DNA from: Triangularia verruculosa
Lineage: Eukaryota; Ascomycota; Sordariomycetes; Sordariales; Podosporaceae
NCBI GenBank assembly: GCA_033296885.1
Contig: MU863895.1
Coordinates: 289,402 to 353,401 of the forward strand
Direction of reading: 5' to 3'
DNA: 64,000 nt
Positions within the stretch are counted from its first letter, which is position 1, and the number at the start of each line of letters is the position of its first letter. The translations under genes were made by a program, and so were the position numbers. Shown here piece after piece: positions 34,489 through 45,864 of the stretch. The notes below the pieces were generated by a model. The model saw nothing but the letters and a program-made list of their open reading frames with translations, was not told the origin of the DNA and made no database searches.

Positions 34489-37217
34489 CCTCCACCATCC
34501 CTCCCCCCTATCTCCATCCACAAACTGTGGATATCCTCACTCAGGTCCTGAAACATGACTGTTTTATTTTTCCCCCTTCCCACAAAACCTACGTCACTTT
34601 CTTTCCCCATACTCGTCCTAGTTTCTTTGCAATAACACCCCGTTCTCCTTCCTATTTTAGATTCAGGGACGTTTCATGGTGATGATATCAACCCCCCTCC
34701 CCCCCCTTTGACGCCCAACCTCTTTTTTGCTGCTTAGGGTTTTCCAGCAGAATACGATACACAAATTATTGTTTTTAATATTGATCTGTTGACTCTCCAT
34801 GTCATGCCCCATGTTTGTATGTAAAACCAGCAACATAACAAACAAAACATCAGCAGATGCCCAGCATAAATCTGATAACGCAATTCAATCTCCACACACA
34901 ATCGTTTCCACACAGTGTCCTCCACAATAAGTACACCAAAACCTCCACAATTTAGGTCTTGGGAGATCGAGATCTGAGATATCACTAGGTGCCGGGTTTC
35001 TTTTTCCATCCCCTTCAACATCTACCCTAGGGCTCAAAGACCTAAACACCATATAATCTATTTTGATACCGACATCACAAGAGTCAAGATATCTTCGTAG
35101 TGTGTACATGCTATAAAAAAACTTGGAGCATAAACACCACCCCTTCCCGTCCGCCCCCTCCACCGCCGATCATGGTGATCTCTCCAAGGCACTCCCACGC
35201 ACACTCCCACACACACACACACCCCTCCCCACAAACCCAACCCTCCGCTGTGGAGAAAGTCACTCCACAAATATCCCGGAACCACCTATCCTAGCTCAAA
35301 CCCACCACAGCCAAGAAAAGGTTTTGGAGAGAACAACCCACCCGGCCGACCCGCCGGCACCCCCGGGACAAGACAAGACCCTCTCCGTCATCCTCCGGCA
35401 CTCCCGAATGAAAGCCCGGGACCGGCCCTCTCTGGCCTGACTGCTTACACAGAAGCTTTGTATGCTCTAACCCCCTATCATCACCACGCAACATGCCATA
35501 AATCAGACAGACTGTTATCACGACAAAGAAATAAATATTTCTTTTATTTAATTTGTCTTTTGTCCCTTTTTTGTTTCTTTAATCGTTGTGACCGAGCGCG
35601 CGAGCTACGTTGTAATCCTTCTTCTCCCTTCATACGTACTCCAATGGAAAAAAACCATGGTGTAAGTCGGGTAAGTAGATACACTGAGTGTAGTCAAAAA
35701 CCAACAAACCAAGGGCTCAAGGTCAAAGTCGTATATATATCCCCCAGTTCCCTCTTTTCCCTTTCTTTCTCTCTCATACCCCCCCGGTGGTATTAAAAAA
35801 AACCCATCCCATCAATCACAACATAAAGGAAAAACATATATAATTTCTTTGCAACCACCATCACCATCAGTCCACAAAAGCCCAAACAATCACATCAATA
35901 GGTCAAATTCATACCACCATCAGCCCTCACAATGAATGAATGGAACCACCCAATCACCTCTCAACTCGGTTTCTCTCGGGATACCTCTCTCTCTTTTCTC
36001 TTTTTTCTGTGCCTGTGCCTGTGCCTGTGCCTGGCACTCCCCAGTAGCGTAGCCCGCCCCCTCAGGCCTCAATACCTTAAGAAAACCATCGACGTTTCAG
36101 TGTTCCATCGCGCATGGAGCCCGTACCCAGTGCCAGCTCACCGGAACTCCATACCCGGCACACACACACAGCACACAAAAGCCCAAACGTCGCTAGCGCC
36201 TTTAACGCGGGTCGTGCCGCCAGTCACCCGCTCCAACCCCTTTTTGAGCTGTCCCAAGTTGTGGAGTCTCGCCTGTCAAACCATTCCCTTCTAGGCTTGA
36301 CGATCCCGCAACACAGACTATGCCCTCCCCCCTGTCAGAACCAGAAAGTCGGTGACCGCTACACACACCTGTCAAACCCAGCTAGCTAGCCATCAGAAAA
36401 AAAAGAAGAAAAGAGAAGCAAGAGATTGTTTCTCCCATGAGCAAAAAAAACAACGCGCCCGCCACCTTGTTGCCCAATTGTGGAGGTATTTTCGTCGGTG
36501 TGATGTGGTGATGTGGTGATGTGTTGTTCCCCCTCTCCCCGCCCCCCTCTGATCCCCCCGGTCCCGTCCCGCAAGCGGTGAGTGTTGTGTTGCAATATCC
36601 ATAATGGAGTTGGCAAAAAAAAGAGTAGAGATTGTGAAAAAGTCCCCCTGTCGCCACAACGCCGAAAATAACCGGGAACGCCCGCCCGTCATCATGAACA
36701 AAAACAGCAGTGACCCAACCAGTGTGAAGAGAAGAGAAGAGAATATGCTGTGTAGTAGTAGTAGTGATGTGTGCGTGTTGGGTTTGATCGTGTGTGTTTT
36801 GAGAAGAGAAATTCGAGAATATACCATGCCTGATGTTTAATCCCCCAATTTCCATTATACCTTCCCAATTCTTCCCAATACCAAAAGATATCAAAGTTCA
36901 TTCCATGTCATCCCTTTCTCTTTTCACCACCAGAGAACCATAAATTATAAATGTTTCCTGATGCAAAACCACAGCCAGGCTTTAATAAAAAAGAAGTATT
37001 AAAAAAGCCACCCCACGCAGAAAAGAAGTGAACCCAGCCCTACTCCCCGCCCGCTTCCCAGAATGTGCCGCCAACCAATTGATGGGGAACGATATGCAGT
37101 GTGTTTTGTTCGTCGAACGGTTGGCGATCCATGATATGAGCGATGATGTTATGATAAATGCTGCCCCCGCCCACTTGTTGTTGAAAACGCCGAGCAAATA
37201 TGCAGAAAAAGATGTTA
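34489..37217. other. Gene-poor spacer, 2.7 kb
   Basis: No supported gene. It holds a CA-rich tract near 35209-35222, a CTGTGC repeat at 36007-36033 and T-rich or C-rich stretches. The part next to 37217 is the 3' flank of the Stb3-like gene. Confidence 0.5.
36007..36033. repeat. (CTGTGC)4 hexanucleotide repeat
   Basis: Four tandem units plus a partial one. It creates an artificial Leu-Cys run in the + strand ORF at 35932-36294. Confidence 0.9.
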
Positions 37218-38354
37218 TTAGACAGATCCAAGCTGAAGAAGAGCCTCCACGGCGTCGCGCTCTTGTGCGTCGGCCACCATGACCCCCACCAGCCCCGATG
37301 GTGGGATCTTGAAGTTGAGCTGGGGCGGCCGCGCCATGCCGCCAGAGAAGGAGCGTATGCTGGAAGAATATACGTTGTTGAAAGGGGAGAGGTGATTGTT
37401 GTCGGTCTGGGCCTGATAGGATGACGCTCGAAGCGCCGCCGCACCGACGGCTGCCCAGTCCTCGTCGTCGGTTACGTCCTCGGGGTCGTTGCTCTCCATG
37501 GGGAAATCATCATCGGGCGCCTCAGAGCAGGATGCTGATCCGGATCCGTCAAGAGACATTTTGTCGGCTTCGTGGTCCATCATGTTCATAAACCGGTCCT
37601 CGTTGAGACGGTCGTCATGAGAGAAAGCCGCGGATGAGGCGCCGCCGGCACTCGTCCCGAGCATGGCTGCGAGTCGAGACCGGTCCAGGTGATGCCACCC
37701 GGGGCCGCCCTTGTTGATAGGAATGCTTGTCGCATAGGAGCTCCCGCCGGGCGACGTGCGGCGCGAGGGTGGGTTGTAAACAGCTGCTCTGCTGCCCTGG
37801 CCCATACGCTTCGCATGCCACCGTCCCCAGCCCACCTTGATAAACTCTACGTCGCCGTCGGGGCCGCTGCCCACACCACCATTTCCCTTGCCCTCCAGCG
37901 CCGCCACTACTAGCCTCCGAGCTTTGGCAGGCGGGATGCCGGCGAAACCGGGGACCGTGGTGGTCAGATAACCCATAATGTGACGAATCGGCAGCGGGCC
38001 CTGACCAAGCAGGATCTCGGGCAGGTGACAGTTGGCCAGCATTGCTGACGTGATGGCTCCGGCCGAGTCGTATGGGGGGGATCCCGGACCGGAGTGCTCG
38101 TCGTCGTGAGCGTCGCGGTCGTGCAGGTCCAGGTCGGAATCGACCGAGGGCTCGAGGCCTGCCCTCATGAGCTGGGCGCGAAGGCCCACCGGAGGGAGAT
38201 TGGGAGATATCGAGTTTGGGGGAGTCGGGAGGTTGTTCGGATGTGTTGTCACAGGGACACTCCGGGCGGCCGCTACAGCAGTGAAGTTGTCTCGGCCGAG
38301 GGGAGAAGAGGAGGTCGTCGCGATACCGCGAGCAGCAGGAGCCATGGTAGCCAT
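37218..38354 (-). CDS. STB3: Stb3-like Sin3-binding transcription factor
   Basis: A single coding exon of 378 residues from ATG 38354 (MATMAPAARG). The Stb3/Sin3-binding domain covers about 42-190: LPTPPNSISPNLPP, then AMLANCHLPEILLGQGPLPIRHIMGYLTTTVPGFAGIPP in successive blocks, PAKARRLVVAALEG and VEFIKVGWGRWHAKR near 169-183. In yeast, Stb3 binds the ribosomal-RNA-processing element and recruits Sin3/Rpd3 to repress ribosome-biogenesis genes under TOR control; this function is transferred by family only. The C-terminal half is acidic and disordered, with a Gly-rich PPSRRTSPGGSS segment. Upstream of the ATG, a TTTTGTAG acceptor (about 38395) suggests an intron in the 5' leader; the open frame further upstream lacks coding character. 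With an ING protein nearby, the window holds two likely Sin3/Rpd3-linked proteins, probably by chance. Confidence 0.85.
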   Translation of the reverse strand: MATMAPAARGIATTSSSPLGRDNFTAVAAARSVPVTTHPNNLPTPPNSISPNLPPVGLRAQLMRAGLEPSVDSDLDLHDRDAHDDEHSGPGSPPYDSAGAITSAMLANCHLPEILLGQGPLPIRHIMGYLTTTVPGFAGIPPAKARRLVVAALEGKGNGGVGSGPDGDVEFIKVGWGRWHAKRMGQGSRAAVYNPPSRRTSPGGSSYATSIPINKGGPGWHHLDRSRLAAMLGTSAGGASSAAFSHDDRLNEDRFMNMMDHEADKMSLDGSGSASCSEAPDDDFPMESNDPEDVTDDEDWAAVGAAALRASSYQAQTDNNHLSPFNNVYSSSIRSFSGGMARPPQLNFKIPPSGLVGVMVADAQERDAVEALLQLGSV

Positions 38355-41300
38355 ATTGACACTTGAAGGTGTTGAGTCGCTTCGAGCCGTTTCTACAAAA
38401 GTGTGGCAGCCGAGTGTTAGTAGAGGTGCTTCTGGTCGGGGCCGTACACGGTGCGACGGGCCGGGAAGGGTAATGATGGGCGATAGAATGGCGATAGAGG
38501 TTGATCTGCTTGCTTGTTGTTTGTTTACAAGCAGCAATACACACAACACAAACACACACACCAAAAAGAGGATGTTGGTGTCTTGGTGTAGGTATTTGTG
38601 CCCTGGTCGGCGACAACAAGGAAACTGAGTCACACTCACCAAAGGACCGAAGCAAGTGGTATATGGGCAGCTTTGCGACTTTTGACCGGTGAAAGACGGG
38701 AGAGTCTCGTTGGCGGACAAAAGGTGAGTCTGGCTTGGCTTTCAGGCAGATGCTGCTGGCGATGATCTTCTGTGACAAGAGAAGAGACTCTCTTGTTCTG
38801 ACTTTGAAGTCGTGGTTAGTTGGTCGCGATGTTGTTGCTTTGTGTCGACCAAGAGAAAGGAGAGCGGCAGGAATCCGTGGCAGGCCATGCTAATATAAAC
38901 CAAGCCTTGTTGGACAGGCCCGGGTCTCGTCCAGAGGGCAGGCGGCGTGTGTGTGTGTCTCTGGCCCTGGTAGCGTACCTTGGTAGGTACCGAGAGCAGC
39001 TCCCTGCTGACCGTACTGTATGTACATCAGACCAGGGTGCCAAAGACGGGCAAGTGGGCTTTTCTGTCAGGTCAAACCCGAGGGGTGCACACAGCGAATT
39101 CATCGCCTCTGTCTATTCTCGTGTCTCTGTCTGCCCCGTGCCACCTTTGCCCAGCTTTCCTCTGCTTCTTTCTGCCATGGTGTTTCCTTTGTTGTTGTCA
39201 ATCATGATGTTCAATATCGCAACGTTTAATTAGTTTGAGCCTCCACCCAAACCCTGAATCGATAATCTCCCGAATTGATGTGCGCACTGCCCACAAACAT
39301 TTATTTTAGGGTTTGCGACGATAAGGACCCAGGTCGTCTATCATGGATCTTGAGAGGGGTTGTGTGTAAGTGCACAGTGCGAATCTTTTTGCTCTTCGAA
39401 AAGGTCGCAGCGACGGTCGCATTTTCAAGCCCGAGGGTGAATCAGCAAGCTGATGACGACTGACGTTGCTCTGGGCTTCTCAGGCATCTGTCCCATCCGT
39501 ATTCTCTGTCCACTAAGCGCGCCTCGTGCTCTCAATCAATTGTTTCTCTTCAGCCAGTGCTTTTCCCCCAACAGGATCCCAGCCCCCAATTGGAAGTTGA
39601 CCCCCAGCCCATGTGCCTCTTATCTTCAGCGGGAAACGCCCGTCCCATCACCCCCTCATGTGTCGTGCTTGCTGATAGCAGCCATGCATTCCAGTTCCCT
39701 TCTTTCTTTGATGATACTACCGAATCGGCAAGCGATAACGGAAACCTTCCTTACCATTTGCGGTACATGCCCATCATGCCCATGCCCCATCTCGATCACT
39801 CTGCTTTATTACCTGCCTTTGCGTTGGGTTCCTGTCAGGGCGAGCGATTTCCCAGATTCAACACCCACGCCCACACCCACACCCCCCGCGTGGTTTTCTT
39901 GTCCTTTGTAGTGTATGGGCAAATTAGAGTATCCGGTGATCTGTTTTCATTCAGCCACCATGCCGCTTCGGCTACATCCTCCTCCTCGTGGGCGAGGGGG
40001 GTTAAAAATACAACCCGAGATCGTCAAGGACCACTTTCTTCATAATGATGAGTGCCATCATGATGATTGATGGCGAAGGGGTGACATTCCGATTACACCC
40101 GCTTCCCTTTGTCATTTTATGGACAGTACATCCACACATACAGTACGACGAAATGCCTCCTTCACTCAAGCCCCAATGAAGAAAGCACATTGGCTAAACC
40201 GGACGATTTGATTGGCTAGCCTTTGTAAGAGGGTTTATACATAAGTTGGAGAACAGTGTGGACACTAGGACATGGAGGTTGATGCATCTCCATCATCCCA
40301 TCCGGTGGTTACTAACAACTCTGGCGGGTGATGATATCAGTCAGGTAACTGGTACAAAACCAACAAACACCAAGAGGATTAGGTCAAAATGTCGAGGTTC
40401 GCCTCGTCGAGATGGTGAGTCGTTCAAGAAAGTCTTGGGCATCATTGACATGTTTTTGCCACCCCCGGATCACCAAGGCATACACGGCATATGGGGGAAA
40501 CAGTGGACACCACGTACCTACTACCCTTTTCGCTGAAGCAAAAGGCGTTCACCCAGGTTTTTACAGTACTTACGTCTTGATACTAGCCAGTCCTAGTTCC
40601 CCACGTTTTTCCTGTTGTGTACCTTGCCTCAAAAAGTTGTGTGCCCTACTTTCTATCCTACTTATCCTTTCCCCTCTTTATATACCGGTAGTTGTAGGTA
40701 TCACAACTTCCAAGAAACAATCCCCAGACCAACTGTGAGAGGGGGCATACAGTACGGGATTTACGGCGCTAACGTGGTGTTTTGGTTATTAGTGGGGATA
40801 CTGTGATAGAACACGGACCACACGGCTCGCACCCAGGAACCCACGAGGTTCGCGAAAAAAAGAAGGGGGGAATCCACCGATGGGTTGGATTTGTGGGAAT
40901 ATGGAACCCGTCAAGGTTCACCTTGGCCGAGACCGACCGACCGACCGACCGACGCGTGAAAAGAACCCCGCTGGTCCGACCCCGACAATCATCAATAGCT
41001 TAGCTTTCCCACAAAAACTCCGCAAAGGCTACCTAGCTAGCATTGGCAACAATCGATAGAAGCAAATCAATCACATCAGAAGGAGGTTAAGAACAGATGA
41101 TTGGACAGATTGTGTAGAATTCACCGGCAACTAATATACGGTAGTTTCTTCCTCTTCGGCTTCCTCATCCCTTCTGTAGCTTTCCGGTTTACCTCCCCCC
41201 CCTTTCCCGCGTTTCTCATGGATTTCTTTTGTGCGTGTAACCGTTCTTCCTCATGTTGTTTGTTACATTACACGACGACTAGATTGTGTCACAAACACCC

Positions 41301-41721
41301 TGCAACAAACCGGACCCGGAACGGGACGGGAGTGTCATCGTAGAAGAAAAAAAGCCATGATCATCGTGACCTCGCGCCCCGGATGTCCGGTTATCGGAAG
41401 GAGGGGGAGGGGTAGAAACCCGCCGCGGCCGAGGGAGCTCGTGATGCTTGCTTAGTCCACACCCGCGCCAACGAGACAACATGGCAGGTAAATCCCGCCG
41501 CCCGCTCATTTCACGGCAGGCAAAATGGGCGTTGTTGATAGGGTACACTACAGTTCTCGGTTTGATGGAGGGGGATGGTGTTTCATGTTTCAGTTTGGGA
41601 ATGTCGTGGGCGATTGTGAGAGGTGGTTCAGTGACCTTATAAGAGCAGTGGCAGAGAAAATTCGTGCAGAGCTGTTCTGTGTTACCAGCTCGTAGGCATG
41701 CGTGGGTAGGATGTTGCTGAT
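38355..41721. other. Gene-poor spacer, 3.4 kb
   Basis: No supported gene. It starts with the leader and promoter of the Stb3-like gene and ends with the 3' flank of TOP3. It includes a GACC tetranucleotide repeat at 40931-40953 and a TACCTTGGTAGGTACC element near 38977. ORFs at 39453-40045 lack motifs. Confidence 0.5.
40931..40953. repeat. (GACC)5 tetranucleotide repeat
   Basis: Five tandem GACC units followed by GAC. Confidence 0.9.
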
Positions 41722-44198
41722 TTATTGCCCGTTGCCGTTGCCAAAGACGTATTGTCTGCAGGCCTGTAGATGTGTCAGTAAGTCAATTCCGAGGACAAAA
41801 TATGACAATGTAGATAAACATACCGCTTTGAGTGTGGTGAGCTCCGCCGCGGACTGATGGTATACCGTCCGATACTGGTGTATGTTCCTCTGCAGGAACT
41901 CCTGCTTCGTCGACCTGCCATCACAAATCGCCTTCATCATGAGCTCCGTCTCCTTCCGTAGAAACGGCTTCCCAAGACTAATCTCAAAACTCATCCTGTC
42001 GAAACCCATGATAAGGGCGACTCCAAGACTAGTCGGGATGAACTCCTTGACGCCACTCCCACCCCCTCCTCCACCAGCACCACCACCTCTTGCTCCCCCT
42101 CTGCCGCCTCTCGCAGCACGTCCGCCTCTTCCTCTCCCTCTCCCCCGACCTCTCCCAGCAGCAGCAGGAGGCTCGCTGTCTTCCTCCTCGCCACCACCAC
42201 CGCCGCCGCCTCCCCTCGGCTCAGTAACTACGTACTGCCTCTCCTGGATCTTCTCAATATGCTCCGCCATCGTCGCATCCGTCCCAATCCCATTCGCATC
42301 CATCAGCGCAATCAGATCTGCCTCGGTCAGGTAACTCGGCGGGCTCGTCTTTCCCTCCGTCATCATCGCCTCCGTCGGCTCGAACTTCTCGCCCACTGTG
42401 AACTTGGGCAAGATCCCTGACCCCGTCCAGTTTTCATAGGGATATACGTCAAGGTAGTTCCTTTCCAGCACAATCACCCCATGCGCAGCGAACACCTCCT
42501 CACCATACCCCACCTCCACATCCGTCGCCATTCCTTTTGCGTCATCTGAGCAGCAAGCCAGAAACCTCCGTACTACAAACTCGTAAACCCTTTTCTCCTG
42601 GTCATCAAGGACTGTCGGAGCGGCGTACGTGATAGGGTGAATAGGAGGATGTGCTTTATCATCATTTTTGCCCTGCCGCGGCTGGTTGAATTTCCCTTGC
42701 TGAATAAGCTCCCTCGCAAAAGGCCCCCATCTCCCATCAGGGAACTGTTTCTCTACCAACCCCCGCAGATTCATCCCCTTGTCGAATCTATCGGTTTCTG
42801 TTCTTGGATAGGATATGAAACCCTTGTTGTACAACTTCTCTGCCACTGTCATGGCTTGTTGACCCGTCATCCTCAGGAACCTCGTCGCCATCTTCTGCAG
42901 CTCCACCGTCGTCAACGGGAGGGGTTTCCATTTCTTGGTGGGTTTCTCCTGGACTTTTTTCACAACCGCCTCCCTTGCACGAAGACATCGCTCGTAAATG
43001 ATCGTGACGGCTTGACGGTCAAATAGCCGGTTCCGTGCCCAGTTGAAATTGACGTTCATTCCCTCCCGCTCGTGAACGAGCTTGATACTCCAGAATGCTT
43101 CAGGAACAAAATTCTTGACGCGAAAGTAGCGGTCGACGACGAAGCCGAGGGTGGGGAACTGGCAGGAGCCGTAGCTGATCATGAGCTCGGCCATGGGACC
43201 GCCTAGGGGGCGGAGATTGTTGGTCAGGAAGCGGGTGAAGGCGAAGCCGATGCGGAGGTCGAGCTCGATGCGGGCGGCGACAGCGTCGACTTGTTTTTGG
43301 TCTAGAGCTACTAGACGACGTGCTGCGCTCAAGATATGTGCTCGCTCGATGTTGGAAAAGCGGGCTCTCTTGACCTGGATGTTTCTGTTCCCTTTGAGAG
43401 CGGCATCGCGAATTTCAGAGCCGATGTGCTCGCCCTCGCGATCACAATCTGTCCAGATGATTAGGACGGAGGCGGAGCGGGCTTGGGTCTCGATGTTGCG
43501 GGCGATGACTTTGCAGTCGGGGGTGGTGACGGTGTTAATGGGCGCGTCGAAGAGGGAGTCGGGGGGTGGGTGAGACCAGGATTTGTAAGTGGAGGGGAAC
43601 TCGGCTGTGGTGAGATGGCCTCGGACGGCGGTCATGGTTACTTGGGAGTCGCCTAAAGGGGCCCCGAAGTTGAAGGTGAAGGTGTAGTTTTTGGTGTATT
43701 TGTCCGAGGTGTTGGCCTAAGAAGCAGGTTAGTAGAGTAGTTATGAGATGAGGGGAGGAGGATAGGTACGGTTTGATATTGACCTCCGGAGAGATGCTGG
43801 GCTACTGCTTTTGCAATGGATGGCTTTTCAGCCACACACAGGACGCGTGTCATGGTGCTTTTGGGCGTGGTCTTTTTGATTGTTGGCTTGGTTGTTGTTG
43901 GTGAGGTTTTAGTTGAAGGCTTCGAGGTTTTGGTTGATGAAACTGGTGATGATTTCGCTGTTTTGGTTGAAGCTGGTCTTGTTGTTTTTTCCGTGACTTT
44001 TGCTAGTGAGGAAGGATGAGTGGAGAAGAAGAGAACAGAGCTGAAATTGGCACCATGAGATTGAACGTTCGATAAGAGTCCAAATCTAGAGTTCTTGAAA
44101 TTGTAGATATGGTGTGCTCTCGGAGGAGAGTCACGATGAAAAGAGAGCCTGCTCCAAACTCCAAACTGCACGTATGAACCCCGCCTTGCGCCTTCCAT
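41722..44198 (-). CDS. TOP3: DNA topoisomerase III (type IA), with N-terminal extension
   Basis: Exons 44198-43770, 43716-41824 and 41763-41722 give 787 residues from the first ATG, or 672 from a second in-frame ATG at 43853 (MTRVLCVAEKPSIAKAV), where homology begins. Top3 passes single strands and works with RecQ/Sgs1 and Rmi1 to dissolve recombination intermediates. In the 672-residue numbering, the Toprim site is WTDCDREGEHIG (about 116-127), the core has LMISYGSCQFPTLGFVVDRY, and the active-site Tyr is about 331 in FISYPRTETDRF. A Gly/Arg-rich insert (about 529-583, RGRGRGRG and GGG runs) interrupts the region before KEFIPTSLGVALI. The 115-residue extension is rich in Arg, Ser, Thr and Lys with few acidic residues, and its start looks like a mitochondrial presequence. 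The last intron (60 nt) is in frame without a stop. Confidence 0.95.
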
Positions 44199-44667
44199 CA
44201 GAGGCAACAATCAACACTGGTTGAGAGCCTTGCCTCCAGGATCAATTAATCTCATCTGATAGAATTGACTTTCATGGGCATTAGGCAACAATCCCGCCTT
44301 TTCGGTTTCCTGAGACCCAAATTAGTGACTGAGCTGAAGTGTGATATGAAATATCAGGAAATACACTAACGCGGTCTGAGCTCAAAGTCGATATGATATG
44401 CAACTAAGCGATCTAGCTATAAATACATTCACAATACGTAATGATGGAACTTTGGAAACGCAGCATCGCGTCTTGGCGGCTTCTACACTAAGTCGCCCCT
44501 AACCCTGAGCGATCCAAAAGCGTTTCACAGCCCAACAGGAGATCGTTGCCGCTGAACGATGACGCTCACATCAGTTGGCAACCAAATCAGCAGGTATAAC
44601 TTGTCCTCTAGAGTACCTCGTGTTGCTCTATGAAGGCAAGTCATTGAGTACCACACTCGAGTCAACA
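44199..44667. promoter_or_regulatory. Divergent promoter region, TOP3 / DUF1295 gene
   Basis: 469 bases separate the two start codons, which point away from each other. No TATA box or other element stands out. A shared promoter is inferred from the layout only. Confidence 0.4.
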
Positions 44668-45864
44668 ATGGCGTTCCCAACTATCAAAACGCTCGAGGAC
44701 TGCGCCGACTTCTCCAAGACGGTGGAGCCGTTCATTCCCCAGCTTTACACGCTGCCCAGCAAAGTGCTTGATGTCATTGCACGCCGCGAGAGTCTTCTGG
44801 AGCTGTACGCAGAGACCAACCCACTCATATCTGGCTTTGCCATCTCGATAGCTCTTGGCGCTATCTTTCTTGTTGCGGCCGAGATCAACCGCAACTATTC
44901 GCAAGTTGACCGCGCATGGAGTCTCTTGCCCACCATCTACATTGCCCACTTCAATGCCTGGGCCCGTTTGGCAGGCATTTCCAGTCAGAGACTTGACGCA
45001 GCGCTTCTCTTCAGCGCAGTATGGAGTGTAAGTTGTTTCATCGTGTTTGAAATTAAACCAGGGAGCTAACAATGAGATGTAGGCCCGTCTCACCTTCAAC
45101 TACTGGAGAAAGGGTGGTTATAGTGTAGGATCTGAAGACTATAGATGGTGTGTGCTCGCGGCTTGTTTTGAAGTTTGAGATGGGTTTCACTAACTCTTAT
45201 CAGGGAAATCATCCGTCAATACGTACCCAAAGCTGTCTTCCACGTCTTCAACTGGACATTTATCTCTTTCATTCAAAGTGTCTTGCTCTTCGCCCTCGCA
45301 GCCCCCGCCTATCCCATCCTGTTGGCGTCTCAGTTTGAGCCCAATCTCACCAGCTCCGATGTCGCATATACGTCTGTCGAGCTCTTGTTGATCCTCACTG
45401 AATGGATCGCCGACCAACAACAATGGGACTTCCAGACTGCCAAGCAGCAGTACCGCGAAACCGCCAAGGTTCCGTCGGGCTTCAAGCAAGCTGACCTCGA
45501 TCGTGGCTTCATCACGTCTGGTCTGTGGGCCTACAGCAGGCATCCCAACTTTGCTTGTGAGCAGACTATCTGGTTTGTCCTGTACCAGTGGAGTTGCTAT
45601 GCCACAAGGAACTTGTATGGTTGGGCCGGTGTGGGACCTTCGTTCTTGATTTTGCTCTTCCAAGGGTCGACGTGGCTCACTGAGCTTATCACAGCGGGGA
45701 AGTATCCAGAGTATAAGGCATATCAGAGACAGGTCGGCATGTTTGCTCCGACTTGGATCACTGGGTATCAGGTGCCTCCTGCGAAGGCACCCAAAGTGAT
45801 CCGTACCAGCGAGATCGCCAAGAAGATCGAGGAGAAGGAGAAGCAGAAGCAAAAGCAGAAGTGA
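44668..45864 (+). CDS. DUF1295 membrane protein, steroid 5-alpha-reductase-like superfamily
   Basis: Exons 44668-45027, 45083-45147 and 45204-45864 encode 361 residues; both introns (55 and 56 nt) join in phase. The start MAFPTIKTLED has a good context (CAACAATGGC). Several membrane segments are visible: FAISIALGAIFLVAA near 55-70, a central FNWTFISFIQSVLLFALAAPAYPILL and VELLLILTEWIA. The signature of the family is GLWAYSRHPNFACEQTIWF in the C-terminal third, followed by LYQWSCYA and PSFLILLFQGST. The tail is Lys/Glu/Gln-rich. DUF1295 (PF06966) proteins are related to isoprenylcysteine methyltransferases and steroid reductases; the substrate is not known. Confidence 0.9.

Noticed and set aside
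35932..36294. 120-codon ORF resembling a secreted protein
   Set aside because: Its signal-peptide-like Leu-Cys run is produced by the CTGTGC repeat; no conserved sequence follows.
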